64,000 nucleotides of DNA, taken from NCBI GenBank assembly GCA_964016875.1, contig OZ024737.1, positions 33,667,683 through 33,731,682 of the forward strand, given 5' to 3'. Source of the DNA: Fallopia convolvulus. Lineage: Eukaryota; Streptophyta; Magnoliopsida; Caryophyllales; Polygonaceae. The position numbers and the translations under genes were made by a program. This document shows, piece by piece, positions 12,711-24,699 of the stretch (positions within the stretch are counted from its first letter, which is position 1; the number at the start of each line of letters is the position of its first letter). Below the pieces are notes generated by a model, which worked only from the letters and a program-made list of their open reading frames with translations, did no database searches and had not been told where the DNA came from.

Positions 12711-12795
12711 AAAGTTTAAAAGTCCTTAGAGTTCGAGGTCCTTTAAGTCCAAAGTTCGAGGTCCTTTAAGTCCAAAGTCCGAAGTCCTTAAACTC
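12711..12795 (-). repeat. Short tandem repeat in the copia leader
   Basis: Three to four copies of a unit of about 22 bp with the core GTCCTTTAAGTCCAAAGT lie between the 5' LTR and gag. They are in the untranslated leader and have no evident function. Confidence 0.6.
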
Positions 12796-13333
12796 CGATT
12801 CCCTTCATCCCCCTTTTCACTTTTTCACTTCCGACCTTATCTCCTTCCTCCACTTCCATATTCGACCACCTTTACCAATTTTTCTTTCGACATTCTCCAT
12901 GGCCGACGACGAGATTATGCATCGTCTTAGGGCCGGTAATAGGAGATTTATTATTGAGCTTTTCGTTTGCCTTATTCTTATTGTGATTACCAACATCATG
13001 CTCTTAATCATTTTGGTTAAAACCTACTTCCAATCCAAGTGGTGAAGTTGAAGATTTTCGAAGGAGAAATCGATTTAAACTTCAAAAGAGGTAAGCAAAT
13101 CTAATGTTTTGTTTGTATCTTGTACATATCCAAAAGCATGATTTATATATTTTTTGGTAAGAAATCGTTTTAAATCTAGAAAGAAAAACGAGTTTCTGAT
13201 GTAGAAGATCCTAAATCGGGCAACTACAGAGCATAATCCTCAAAACGGTTTTAGAAAATAAACTTTTTGTATGATTAAGATTAGAAAGAGATAGAGTTTG
13301 TACCTTGGTGATTAGTGAAGCTCAATTGATAAT

Positions 13334-13354
13334 TAGAGACTCGTGCTGATAACG
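13334..13354 (-). promoter_or_regulatory. Copia primer-binding site
   Basis: Read on the minus strand, the bases just inside the 5' LTR are CGTTATCAGCACGAGTCTC. The TATCAG core matches the start of the initiator-tRNA-Met-complementary sites (TGGTATCAG...) used by plant copia elements. The match beyond that core is partial. Confidence 0.6.
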
Positions 13355-13741
13355 TGTTATGAAAAGATTTATGAGAGCAAGATCACTTTAACTTTTGGAA
13401 AGAACACTTAAACAAATTTTATGAGGACTTTTAGATCATTAGAAGAGAGGGAGGGAGAGTAAGAACTTTAGAGAGTGTATTTCTTACTCTACTTTGGTGC
13501 AAGTTTTACAATGGATGATGACCATATTTATAGGCCAAAGGTGAGGTAAAAACTTAGGTGAATCTCCATGATTTATGCATGAAAATAAGGAGGTGAAGAA
13601 GGTGAATAATTCACCTTGTACAAGTTACCTCCAATCATACACTATACAATATTACATGTTAAATCATCTATGTATACAAGCAATAGGTGAAAAACTAAGG
13701 GTAACTTGTAGCATTGCATGTGTATACATATATTCATAACA
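13355..13741 (-). repeat. Copia 5' LTR with promoter
   Basis: This 387-bp repeat is the upstream LTR of the minus-strand copia element and has the same ends as its partner. The outer edge is followed by the CTATA duplication at 13742-13746. A TATA box (TATAAATA on the minus strand) lies at 13525-13532 and is the likely core promoter of the element. Confidence 0.95.
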
Positions 13742-13746
13742 CTATA

Positions 13747-14421
13747 CAATTTTATTTTATTTTTTACACCTACCAACCAACAAATCATTTTTCAACATGT
13801 ACCATAAAAAAGGTACGTTGTCTTAATCATGTTTTTCAACATTTACTATAAAAATAGGTTTACTAAAAATTGTGATTTTAGCATTTTGACTCCACTATTA
13901 AGGAATGCACCAAACATACCTAAACATTACAAAAATTTCCTAAAATTTAAAACTTTATTAAATAGTCATCTCATTTATAACCAACAAATAAAGAAAATAT
14001 CCATTGCTAAAAAAAGGAAAGAATTTTTTCATAGAAAATCAGGCTGCAAATTACAAAAGCGAATTTTAAAACTCACAAATAAATCAGTATCAAAACTTTA
14101 AAATGGAAAACATCTTTTTTAACGAAATTAGTGGGATAAAATGACAATTTTTTCCGAACAGAGGTATTATATATAAGGAAACAAGTTTCAAAATCATTCC
14201 TAATCAACCACATTTTTAATTCTAACATATATCAAAAACATTAGCAAACGTCACAAGGGTCTAAAAACCAAACACCTCAGGCGATTTTGTACCCAATCAC
14301 TTATTTTATGGTACAAATCCTAGGCCTTCACTGCAAATTACGTTTCAAGGCCAAAAAAAAAAAAAACTCAGAGACTCAAAATCTTGTCACCTATAAAAGC
14401 TCTTACAAATTAACACAAATT
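13747..14421. other. Intergenic AT-rich DNA and 3' flank
   Basis: No gene is seen. The short Lys/Asn-rich frame at 13829-14101 reflects AT-rich composition only. The part next to 14422 probably contains the 3' UTR of the pyridoxamine-oxidase-fold gene. Confidence 0.5.
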
Positions 14422-17400
14422 TCACTTGTGCACGCCGTACAGCCTGCCTTTGTCTATGAGCTTCTTCAGGGCTGCCTTGGCTTGCTCTAGCGTCTCGATC
14501 GAGTGCCCTTCCTCGAACGATATTCTCTGTACATTAAACTAAATTCACAGAAAGAAAAAGATAGAATTATTTGCTGTACATGAGAATTTCAAAGAGAAAC
14601 AAGAGCCTTTCAAGAACACAAAGACGAGACCTGTGCACCCTGACGAACCCGGACATCAGTTCCTTTGCTATCTATTGATATGAGTGCGGCGTCATCTACC
14701 TCGGTTTCCAGGGATATCAACTCTTTCAAGGGCTTTGAGAAGATAGCGTTTAGTTCCTGTTGATATTTGTTATATAAGCTAACAGCACAATTGAAAATGA
14801 ACCATACCAAGTGATTTGTCATTCTTATTATTTTGGGGTTTGTCAAGGGAGTGAATTTAAATATGCTGACCTTTAAATATTGCTCGCCGCCTTCAACTGC
14901 AATCTTGTCGGGTTTGATTTCTTCATATTCCTTGACATCAACCCAAGCAACAGTGCCAAAGCCACCAATGAAATATATATCCCTAATGAAGGTTGAGAGA
15001 AGAGCACATCAACATTCAACAATACAAAAAACTTATGTTCACAAGAACCTTTATTTAAATTCTTAATATGTTGGAGAAAAACAAAATGAAACAATAAAGC
15101 TAGGAGTAGTGCAGAAAAATGCCAGCTTACAAGAATCAACTATTTTTATACTTGTAGAATCAATTAATGAGTCATGGAGGGCAGTTTCGGTTTATAGCAT
15201 TAAGAGGTGCATTCAGGATGCTACTTAAAAAGTTTACAGAACTCAATAACATCTGAATGGGGCAATGTAATGCATATAGTAGTAGATATTCTATAGGGTA
15301 GGAAACTAGAAATAAAGGGAAGTACCTTATGTTTTGCATCCTAAAATAATAAAAGTTTCCCCACTGTTGTGAAGGCCCTTGCTGATGTTTTGCTATATAC
15401 TGCTTATGAGCCCATTCCTGACAAAATATTTAATCATTAGGATATGACAAGTGAGACAACAGTACTAAGTAAAAGTAAGCAATGTTTCATATGAAATGTT
15501 TCAACTAAGCAGCATGATTAGTATGAGAACAAGAAAGTTGAGTATGCAGCATGATTATAAATAGTGATGCCAATCTGATTCTATCCAAACATAAACAAGA
15601 GTTTTTAAGGAATAGTTTTAGCAGTCTTAAAATGACAGAAATAACCTTGCCCGAGGAAGAAGATAAGCAAATCACCTGTTGATAATCTGGAAGAGGGTAA
15701 ACATCGCCGAAAAGCGTTACTCTTGCATTTGACAAACCACTCCATCCAGGAATCTATGAAGCATATAGCTCGGTTAAGGATCACAAAGGGAGAAATAGAA
15801 CTACACACACAGAAGTAGAAGGTATACAACAACAACAAAAAAAAAAAACTAACCTGTACTACAAGTGTACAGCGGGGATCAGCTAGCAAATTTCTCGTGT
15901 GGATTGCTAATGGTGAAAAGGAAAAAACTGGATCTGCAAACGAAGATTAAGCGCGTGCATGCATCAGTGGTAGAATAAAATGGAGACACCCAAGGTAGGC
16001 TGTAATGTTCAGTATACAGAACTGAACAAGATAAAATAATTCAGTTCTTTTAGTTTTTACTACCTCCTGTCAGTTTTATTATTTTGCGTCTTTCACATCC
16101 TAGAGCAGACCAACAAAATAAAGTTGGCAAAATAAAAGAATTCTTCTTTTGGTTACCCTAGCACAATATACTTACAAAATGATACTTTGCTCCATATCAT
16201 GTAAACAGTACATTAATTATGTTGAAGAAAAATGTTTTGAAAGAGAGAAATTTTGCCACTCACGTCCCATCGAATCAGGTGCAAAATCCACTAGGGAGCC
16301 GAATGGAAACCCCTCTCGTCTATGATGCATACGAGACATTGTGGTGCACAAATGAGCAAATCTGGCCTTTATAACACAGTCAAGCAACATAAAGCTAATC
16401 AGTAACTAGAAAGTGTTTTCGAGTCCAAATAAAAGATTAAAATTTTCCTTATGACCCATTTTTGTACCTGTTCCATAAGATTGCGAACGGCTAGTGCTGG
16501 TCTGGGTAAACCATGTGCAGATGTAGCACTTTGCACTCCCCCTGATATGGGTGTTCGAAAAAGTCCAGCCCTACTTCCACCACCCGCTGTCCCACTTCCA
16601 AATCCAACTGTTTGAGAGGTAGTTGTCTTTAATATCTCATCTGAACTCTTTATAACATTTTTAGCCTGATCTGAGTTATCCTTCAGAATAAGAAAATCTC
16701 CATTACAAAAAAGCTGAGATAGTATATCCAATCCAGACATAGCTAGACAATCAACATAATCGCCCAGCAAAGCCCTACTCCAGCAGGATCTGAGGGGTCA
16801 AGATGGGGGCACCCATAGCCTGAACATGCCGGGAGGATGCGCCAGACATAGCTAGACAATGATAAAGTAGATTTATGTTTGACTACAGAACGGAAAGAAA
16901 CCACATTAAGCGAAAAGAACTGGATTTCTTCTTCCTGCCACTATTCTCAATCAAATAGATAGATGCAATTTCAGCTTTAGTTAGGCGAAGCCTTCTATTA
17001 CAATCTAATTCTTCATAGTATTGGCACAGGAAAAGAAGGAATTAGATACCATTGCCAGTATAAAAAGAGTATGACATCATCCTCCCAAGTCATCATTGTA
17101 AACAGGCATTGGAAGATCAATGTGTAACCAATGGCAAACCCAAAAAGACCCATAGCACACTGAGTAAGCATACTGTATTATATGAGGAAAGCTACACAAG
17201 CATTCTCAATAAAACCAAGCACAGATTCTCTCTTGAACCTATAGCATATTCAACCAAACAGACTTGCAGAATCATACAGCTCCATAAAGACCCAAACTTC
17301 CCAAAAAGTAGTATAAAAAATTAATTTAATCGTCCAGGTAAATGAGCAAATACTTCAAGATAACTGAGATAGACAGGATAATTGGTCTTCAAAAGTTTAA

Positions 17401-17705
17401 TTACAAAGAGTAATTACCACAGATAAAGTGTTATTCTCCTGAAAAACCAAGCCGCCGTCGTTACCCGGAGAAGAAGGGTTTTCAACGCCATCTCCAGGTA
17501 CCTCCTTGCGATTACGAGGAAAGGCGAGAAGTCCAGAGCCTGAAGTTGTGGGGCACCAAATTGCAGAACCCGCGAAACCGTCGTTGGATTTGGAGAAGAC
17601 GACCCGATTATTCGACAAATTGAGAGAGGAGTGGGGAGATTGGGGAACACCATGACACCTTTCGGGCGCCTTGGAGAAGAACGTGGAGCTTGAGAGGGCT
17701 TCCAT
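14422..17705 (-). CDS. Chloroplast-type pyridoxamine 5'-phosphate oxidase-fold (FMN-binding split barrel) protein
   Basis: I read nine exons on the minus strand: 17705-17405, 16742-16468, 16366-16264, 15933-15854, 15753-15676, 15417-15326, 14982-14871, 14756-14631 and 14526-14422. Phases agree throughout and give 423 aa. The N-terminus (MEALSSSTFFSKAPERCHG...) is Ser-rich and basic, like a plastid transit peptide. Residues about 195-340 hold the split barrel: ARFAHLCTTMSRMHH, FPFGSLVDFAPDSMG, PVFSFSPLAIHTRNL, DPRCTLVVQIPGWSG, ARVTLFGDVYPLP, then FYYFRMQNIRDIYFIGGFG. The C-terminal part (KPDKIAVEGGEQYLK...ELNAIFSKPLKEL... to GVHK) matches the second domain of haem-utilisation/FMN-reductase-like relatives. 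The product resembles Arabidopsis At1g51560 from memory. The enzymatic reaction is not established. The exon 1/2 junction is the least certain, because an insertion with 19-bp repeats sits at the acceptor. Confidence 0.88.
16733..16860. repeat. 19-bp direct repeat around a 90-bp insert at a splice acceptor
   Basis: CCAGACATAGCTAGACAAT occurs at 16733-16751 and again, identical, at 16842-16860. The 90 bp between them (16752-16841) contain GC-rich words such as CAGGATCTGAGGGGTCAAGA, which recall the 3' part of plant Au-type SINEs in reverse. The repeat includes the predicted acceptor of exon 2 of the surrounding gene, so the acceptor is now present twice. Confidence 0.7.
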
Positions 17706-19403
17706 GGCGATTTGCAGGCGCACAGACACGGAGGAAATACAAGGGTAAAGGGCAGAGGCAAGTGAGATTCAGTTTTGCTACGATGATTCGTTGCTCGGAA
17801 TTCTAGGCTTCGAATAGAAACACACCAAAATCGTGTAAAACCTTGGGCTTAATAAGTGGTGGTGTGTTGAAGTGAATATAGGCAAAATTTTGCACTCAAG
17901 AAAGATGCACGCACGAGGGTAGGTTTCTATCTTAAACAAGGGATTATTTCTTTTTTGTTTGATACTGGTACTTCGTATGATCATTAGAATTTCTTAAGTA
18001 GAAAAATATAATTAATACAATTATCTCCAAATTAAAATTTATTCCATTTTAAAGACTTGCAAAAAATCCAAATTAATCAAAGCAAGTTCGATTCATGTTA
18101 CTCCCTGATGAGAGGGATCAAAGAAGTGACCTTTGGATACTACTCATAAGTCTTAATCGGTTGAACTGATGTTCAAAGCCAATTATATGTTTATAGGATG
18201 AGGGCTTAGAGTAAGGAACCAAGGTTCTTATGATTTAGTAGTACTTCATGGTTTCTAGTAGGGTTTTAGGGTCTAAAATATTTTTTTTGTTTCATTGTTC
18301 ATAGATATTTTGGTAGATGATGAGTCAAGATTTTAGGAATCGAGGTTAATGGTTTGGAGTCTTTGATTGGTAATTGCAGGTTCAGGTTTTATATTCTGTT
18401 TATTAGAGGTTGCTTATATCAATTGCATGACATGGGTTATGGGTACGTTTGTCAACAAGCTTTTCTTACAAACCAATTAAAGAAAAACATCTGAATTGTT
18501 GAACAAACCAATTGAAGAAGAAACTCCAACATTGAGCCAATGCCAAATTGCCTATCCTGTATTATTGGAGAATGCTCATGACAAATCTTCAGCATCAGAA
18601 TTTCAAAACAAACATCATCACCTAATGATATAACATTTATCATTACAGACATTATATGAACATTTGTATACAAAAGCTGATTGCTTCTTCACATACAAGA
18701 TTCGCTTGTTAACTCTAAACATTTGCCAATCGATTAACTTAGAGCTAATGTACATATTTACAGATTCAACATTGCTGCTGATTGCAAATCTTTCTGTTTT
18801 TCTCTTTGCCAGTGAAGATCTAAAAAACCATCATCTGTGTCCACATTTTCCACCTGGTGTTCTGATGAACATTTACAGAAGGTGGCACCCTGCATTTTAT
18901 CCATGGGCCACAAGTCAGTCAGTTGTAAACCACACAAAACCATTACCATAGCATGTACAATACATAAGCCATGAATGACATCTCCAAAAATTAGAAAAAC
19001 TTAGGAACATTAAAGCGAGGTTTTACAAAAATGCAGTTTGGGCAAATCTACTTAGGAACATTAAAGTTTTAAACTTTATCAATCCCACATCTTTGTTTCA
19101 ACATCAGTGTATATTCAAGAAGGATGAGACAAGTGGTCCTTGGTGTTTTTTTATAAAAACTTTTCACTCATTTGATGCAGATTCAAGCATGTTGAGCATT
19201 ACTTAAATCAGAAAGACTATACAGGTACCCTAGTTGAGCATCCTTCTCTAATTTTCATTGTTGTTAATCCATAAGAAGCAAGAGAATTCAACTTTTGCAA
19301 AAATGAAAAGCCAAGCACCATCAAACTTTGATGCAGATAAAGGGATTGGAAACGATAAAACTCACCCCTTGAAAGCTTGCACTGGTGAGATTCAGAGATC
19401 AGC
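17706..19403. other. Intergenic: promoter side of the FMN-fold gene and 3' side of the next gene
   Basis: No further coding gene is seen. 17706-17900 should hold the 5' UTR and promoter of the gene ending at 14422. The part below 19404 should include the 3' UTR of the small two-exon gene. Open frames here are short and unsupported. Confidence 0.45.
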
Positions 19404-20066
19404 TCAACCCTCATCATCATCCTCAGATTTGGTTGTGTGGTCAGAGACCGTCTCCACTTCTCTTGTTGGTGAATCTGTCCCTGCAATTCAACATTCTAAT
19501 CTTCAATCCACCAGACGAATAAACAAACCCCTCAAGCAAATTACCCTATCTCAACCACGAAATTAACCATCTGAATCGCACAATTGAAGCCCAAAATAGC
19601 CATGTAAAACCCTAATTACCAAATTGCATAAAAAAACCCTAATTAACAAGCTTACAATCAAATCAGAAAATTGGGGAAAACCTTGAAGGAAGTAGTCGGA
19701 GGAGGGCCAGCCACGAGCGGAGACGACGGCCATGGCGGGGTCGGCGGCGGAGGCGACCGAATTAGCCAAATTGGTCATGACGTGGGCGAATCCACGGGCC
19801 TGGGACTTGGGAGGCACCCAGTAGGACGAACCGGGGCGAAAGGGGAGCCAATCGGGCTGGGATCTCCTCACGACGACCCGGTGGACGGCGTCCTCCAGCT
19901 TCTGGAGAGAAGTCCTCTCCGCGTCCGGATCGGATTCGGTGTCGAACACGATCCGGTTTGAGGGCGTCTCCGGGCGGGCGGAGAAGTTGCGGGCGGCGGA
20001 GAAGAGAAGCTGGAGAGGAGGATGGTTGGGGAGAGAAGAGGTGAGACGTGTCAGGGAGGCGGCCAT
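19404..20066 (-). CDS. Small conserved plant protein, probably mitochondrial; function unknown
   Basis: Two exons: 20066-19682 and 19480-19404, joined in phase 1 by a GT-AG intron, giving 153 aa. The first 35 residues (MAASLTRLTSSLPNHPPLQLLFSAARNFSA...) are rich in Arg, Ser, Leu and Ala and lack acidic residues, like a mitochondrial presequence. The middle contains TSLQKLEDAVHRVVVRRSQP, then DWLPFRPGSSYWVPP and a stretch rich in Ala and Val. The C-terminus is acidic (KSEDDDEG). The WLPF/SSYWVPP block looks like a conserved plant family of unknown function. I recognise no enzyme motif. The upstream ATG in a different frame at 20100 is a shadow. Confidence 0.78.
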
Positions 20067-21539
20067 TAGTGATGCAATTGAGTGCTCGGAGAAAACCCAA
20101 TGAGCTCAGAGGAGGAGAAGAGGGGAAGGGGAATCTCTACGCTATCCACTTCGCAGGCTTCTTACTTTGGTTTTATACTTTCATATACCGTTATTAATTT
20201 TTTTTAATTTGATTTCGTAAGAAAATATACGCTTTGACTTTTTATTTTTTTAACAGACAAAAAAATACGATTTGACTTTTGAGGGTCGTCAAATTCGCCT
20301 TTTTTTTTTTCCATTTTACATTTTTTTAACTAATTTTTTCCTACTAAAAAAACGTGAAAAAAAAGGAATTATTATAATTACATCCTTGTCAATTTAGTTT
20401 GTAAAAAATTTGACAAAAAGGAGTATATTTTATTAGTAAATTATTACAGTACAGTAATACACATGAGTTAACTGACTTTAATTTAAGTGTTTTTAGCAAT
20501 GTTTATAAAGCTCAAAGATATTAAACAAACCTTTTACAGGTAGAGGATGGAATTATACGTAGACAATAGTAATTTTTTATTAGAAAAAATACTGTCACGT
20601 TAAATTGACGTGGAATACTGGAATATTTGCAATTGAATCATTTGTGGAATGATATAAGCAAGTTGCTTCTCGGTCGAAACAATTCAAAATTCTTATGAAG
20701 GATTATTGAATCAAAATTAGTGTGAAACCATTTGTCTTGAGAGGTAGCATATTCGCTAGTTTTCTACCTATTACAAACGTTCAATTAATGTTGACAATTT
20801 GAAAGAGAAAGACAGCTTGTTGAATAAATTAGAAAGTCGTAGATCATTATACTAATATAAAATTCTAGAAAATGTTGACATATAATAAAATTACACGAAC
20901 GCACGTGAAGCTTGGTATATTAAGGCATTTGACTATCTGAAATTGGTTTCCTTTTACTTTTTTTTTTGTCAAGGAAATTGGTGAAACACACATGTTGTCT
21001 ACTTGTCTAAGAAAGAAATAGTTAAATTGGTACGGAGCCTGCCACGGATTTGGTCCATAGAATTTAAGAAGGCTCGTCGGTCAATCCAGAGGGGAAAAAG
21101 GATGAACTCAGTCCTGTTTTGTGGCCCGGAAAAGGCCCGACTTTGCAGGCCTGCTCTCCTTGTTCGTTGTTCACAGCTTTTTACTTTAATTTTCGGGGCT
21201 GGCTTTAAGGTTGAAAATGGGATTTGTTTTCCTTTATATTTCATTACCGGCGGTTTGAAATTATTACCGCCCGTAAATGAACCGAGTTGAACAACTCGGT
21301 GTTCGGGTGATTATGTTTCGTTTGTGTTTAGCTCAATTTGTAAATAAGTCGAATATAAGCACAACTTTTAGGCTTGAATTTACGAGTATGTTCAATGGTA
21401 TAGATGATCAAGTAATTGAATTGTTCGTAAGTTATACAAACTAGTAGGATGGTGTCCCCAATGCTTCTACTCCCCTATTCAGTATTAAAGCCACCCGTTC
21501 ATGACAAATATGTGATGAAAGATAAACTCGACTGTTATC
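20067..21539. other. Intergenic AT-rich DNA
   Basis: This includes the promoter of the small mitochondrial-type gene just above 20067, then very AT-rich sequence with homopolymer runs. Two overlapping short frames at 20999-21290 on opposite strands have no recognisable features. I see no gene. Confidence 0.5.
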
Positions 21540-21935
21540 CTAGTTCCAACCAAAGTCAGTCCAGAGTTCTGAGACAGTTGCGCCCTCTATATCCGTGGGG
21601 ATTGACATCACAACAAGAGCCATGAGAGGTTGTTCCTCTAAACATCGATGAAACCAAAAAAGAGTTGAGTTTCCATTCCCCGCAAAGGTCATAATTCCCT
21701 TTGACACCAAAACTCGCCTCATCCACAATACCTCTTCAAGTTCTACAAGCTTTTGAAAGGCAGGGAAACATGTCTGACACCCACTCAATTCCTGCAACAT
21801 TTACCTCTAATAACCCTAGCCCATACAGAATTCGGCTCCTGGAGAATTCTCCAACACAACTTTGCCAAGGTTCCAAGACCTTGCTCATAACTCTCCTGGT
21901 AAGATCAACCGGTCCAGAACGAGTACTTTATGGTT
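21540..21935 (-). pseudogene. LINE (L1-type) ORF2 C-terminal fragment
   Basis: Read on the minus strand, one frame near 21840-21930 gives LGTLAKLCWRILQEPNSVWA, which matches the 'LLAKLxWRLLxEPxSLWAR' block downstream of the reverse transcriptase in plant L1 LINEs. A second frame (21800-21540) gives FAGNGNSTLFWFHRCLEEQP and then IPTDIEGATVSELWTDFGWN, the next conserved block. The two blocks are in the expected order and close together, but in different frames, so a frameshift separates them. There is no RT core and no poly(A) end, so this is an old truncated piece. Confidence 0.7.
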
Positions 21936-22368
21936 TTTAACAATCTCTCCTTGCTATCAATTACTCCATCAATTTGGCTTCGTTGGTGCAATATTCATTA
22001 TTCCCCCATTTAGCTAAATTTAACTTGTCTATGCCATAACATGGTTATCGAATCCTAAAAATAGGTACAATCCATCATCTATCTCCGGATAGTACCATAA
22101 ACATAGGCAATGAGATCGCATCTCTCTCACATACAATATCAATTAGCCACTATGCTGTATCCTATGTAAACATTTACCCTCATTTATAAATGAGTTACAG
22201 AACACAGAATTTCATATCAAAGCAAATGTTTCACAATTTCATTGTCTCTTATGGAGACCAAGACATAACAAAACCACAAGCAAAATTATTATTTTATGTC
22301 AGTCAAATGCTGCCCAACAATTACATCTTCAAAAGAAATTCAGAAAGTTGAGTTGCCAAATGCTCAAC

Positions 22369-24244
22369 CTGCACAAATGCAAATACAAACCTAATCAGTC
22401 ATATATCTGGATCATCACTGAACTATTAAAGTTCACCAACTGTAACAAGAAATCAATTACTCCAAGTTCAATTTCCTAATATAGGAGATAATTCATCAGA
22501 ATCTCTACAACAAGACTAAACTTTCCAAACAGATAGAGACTTTTCAAGAACGATCCAATGATTGTCTTATGAGGATATCAGATGAAACAAACTAGTTCAG
22601 TTGGTAAAAACGCCTATTTAAATTAAAGAATGTTGCACTGCTTATAATCACCCAAAATCAATTCTTCCCAAACCACATTGATTTACCAAAGAACTCACTG
22701 CTAGAGGTTACTTGCTTCCCACCATAAACTTGATAGGATACATGAATCACAGGATACAACTTCATTTCATCTAACAAAGAAAAAATTATAATGCAAAAGA
22801 GATATTAAAAATGTATCAAATGCAAGCCAAATAAACCTTGTTCAATAAACAATAGAGGAAAAAAGGCAAAAAGAATGTCAGGCGTGCGATACTGTAAGAG
22901 AGAACGGCTTATCCCACATGAATTCATTTGATCATGGACTGAGGGATAAAAAAATTGAACGGGACTAGAAAATTATTTGTAACTTTCAAATTCTTGGAAT
23001 GGTCAAAGTACAACAAATTAGAGAAAACAAGAGGATGTTTAAAACATAGAAACTCTAAAGTGGCAACAGAATGCAATGAATTAGTCATTTAAAGATAGTC
23101 AGCAATCAATCGTTCTCCTATGGAATGTAGAGCTCAACTTCACTTGTATATTTGATGGTATGAGCAATCAGGAACAGTTTCTAGAATAATAGTAAGAAAT
23201 AAGCAACTAAACAAGTGCCATTTTGATAGAAAAATGACATTAGCTATTGCCATTGCCACTGCTATTTGAAAGGATTAAAAAGGACCGACATCCTAACAGT
23301 TAGAAAATTCTATCTAATAAGTTAGGAAATAACAAGGTTGCCCAAGAAGTTTTACTTCTCTATATATATTCTTCTACGAACTTCCTAATAAAATGTTTCA
23401 CACTTTTAGTTGCCAAGAGAAAGCATGAAAACTTATAGGTCTGTAGGGATCCAATACCCACAGGTATTAAGTTGGATGTATTTCATTGGGAGGAGAACTT
23501 GCTAAGAAAAAGGACGATTTCTTATAGTTTGGTACACAATATCTACAAAAAAAAATGTTAGAGCAGTATGTTTCAGAGGAAATTCCAATCCCTACATAAA
23601 ATAAGAAGTTGCCTACCTAACCATCCTAAGAAAAGCTCACATACTTATAGAGGTTAAGTAAGTCCTCCTGTTGTTGTGAGAATCGAAACTTTGTCAGAAA
23701 CATACAAGTATCCGTTTCCTGTGCTGTGGGAACTAGACATTTCCAAAAACATTTTTGTTAAAATCAATTCAAAACAAACTCGAATCTTTTTCTACATCGT
23801 GAAAGTTCATTCTTCCAGTGAAAAATCAGTTTATGAACTAAACAAGATCCCAAATTACAAGATTACCACAATTCTGGCCACTGGGAAACAACCCAATCAT
23901 GTGTGCTTGTATATATTATCCATAACCTTGAATGCTTCAGAACAAACACCCAATCTTCTGCGCTAGTAAAAATCATAGGCTTTTGTTAAGGTGTGATATA
24001 ATTATGGCCCATCATGGTGTAACACATCGTTGATTTGATTTTGCAACAATGCGAAGGCAGCCATAGAGCTGCCAAAAACGACCAATTTCCCGGTGTTCAA
24101 AAGGACTCTCCAAACTTTGTCCTTTTACCACATTCCCGAATTCAATCAACAAAGGCAAATCATAATAGCACAACAAACAGATTCTAATTTGCAAACAAAC
24201 ACAGATCAAATAGCATAAAATTTCGTGATTTTAATTCGACTAAC
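22369..24244 (-). other. Inferred 3'-UTR intron of copy 1
   Basis: Read on the minus strand, the sequence after the stop codon reaches TTTCAG|GTTAGT at 24245/24244. A matching acceptor, TTTGTGCAG|GTTGAGC, occurs at 22369/22368. The same pair of signals is kept in copy 2. The donor lies only 23 nt past the stop codon, inside the distance that usually avoids nonsense-mediated decay. Confidence 0.6.
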
Positions 24245-24267
24245 CTGAAATAGAGAGAGAATCGGGA

Positions 24268-24546
24268 TCAATGCTTCTGGTCACCGTGCTCCTTGGCGTG
24301 CTGCTGGTGCTCAAGGTGGCGGCGCTCCTCCGGGAGGGCGACGAGGTAGGAGAAGGCCATTCCGCCAAAGCAGACATGGTAGAGAGGGGTGATTGAGTTC
24401 GTCTCGATGTACTTGGCGTGATAGTTTTCGAGCCACCTCTCGAACGCGTTCTTAGCGTTGCTAACGGAGATCATTGGCTTCACGCGATCCGGCACCTCCT
24501 TGATCTTCAATCCCCTCATCTCGTTGAAGAATTTTCTCATCGCCAT
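24268..24546 (-). CDS. Small mitochondrial membrane protein, putative ATP synthase F0-associated subunit (copy 1)
   Basis: One 92-aa coding exon starts at the ATG at 24546 (MAMRKFFNEMRGLK). A longer open frame upstream lies in the 5' UTR. The protein has an N-terminal amphipathic stretch, KAFERWLENYH-like residues (AKNAFERWLENYHAKYIE), a short hydrophobic segment (LYHVCFGGMAFSYLVAL) that could span the inner membrane, and a charged His/Glu-rich tail. It resembles the Arabidopsis At4g30010 / 'fiber protein Fb15' family, which I recall being linked to mitochondrial complex V (ATP17/subunit-f-like). That functional link is from memory. The last coding exon is followed after 23 nt by a probable 3'-UTR intron. 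Confidence 0.82.
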   Translation of the reverse strand: MAMRKFFNEMRGLKIKEVPDRVKPMISVSNAKNAFERWLENYHAKYIETNSITPLYHVCFGGMAFSYLVALPEERRHLEHQQHAKEHGDQKH

Positions 24547-24699
24547 TTTCGCACGGAAAGAGAGAGATGGAGTCAGGATCTGTTTACAGACCGGCAAAAG
24601 AAGAACCCTAGCCCTAATAAAAGCCCCAAATTTATTGGGTTGAAATTCTAAAGGGTATAATCGTCTTTTCGTTAATTCTGCGCTAGCATTGGCAAACAA

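Larger units (their letters stand above)
7033..13741 (-). mobile_element. Full-length Ty1/copia LTR retrotransposon, degenerate coding region
   Basis: The element is bounded by two 387-bp LTRs and a perfect 5-bp TSD, CTATA, at 7028-7032 and 13742-13746. LTR ends are TGTTATGAA...TTCATAACA. All coding domains read on the minus strand in copia order: Gag with zinc knuckle, protease, integrase, reverse transcriptase, RNase H. I count 9 mismatches between the LTRs (about 2.3%), so insertion is fairly recent. At a grass-type rate of 1.3e-8 per site per year, this would be about 0.9 My, but the rate is assumed. The coding region carries many stops and one frameshift, so the copy is not autonomous. 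Confidence 0.96.

Noticed and set aside
13829..14101. 90-codon Lys/Asn-rich frame
   Set aside because: Pure AT-rich composition, no recognisable protein family.
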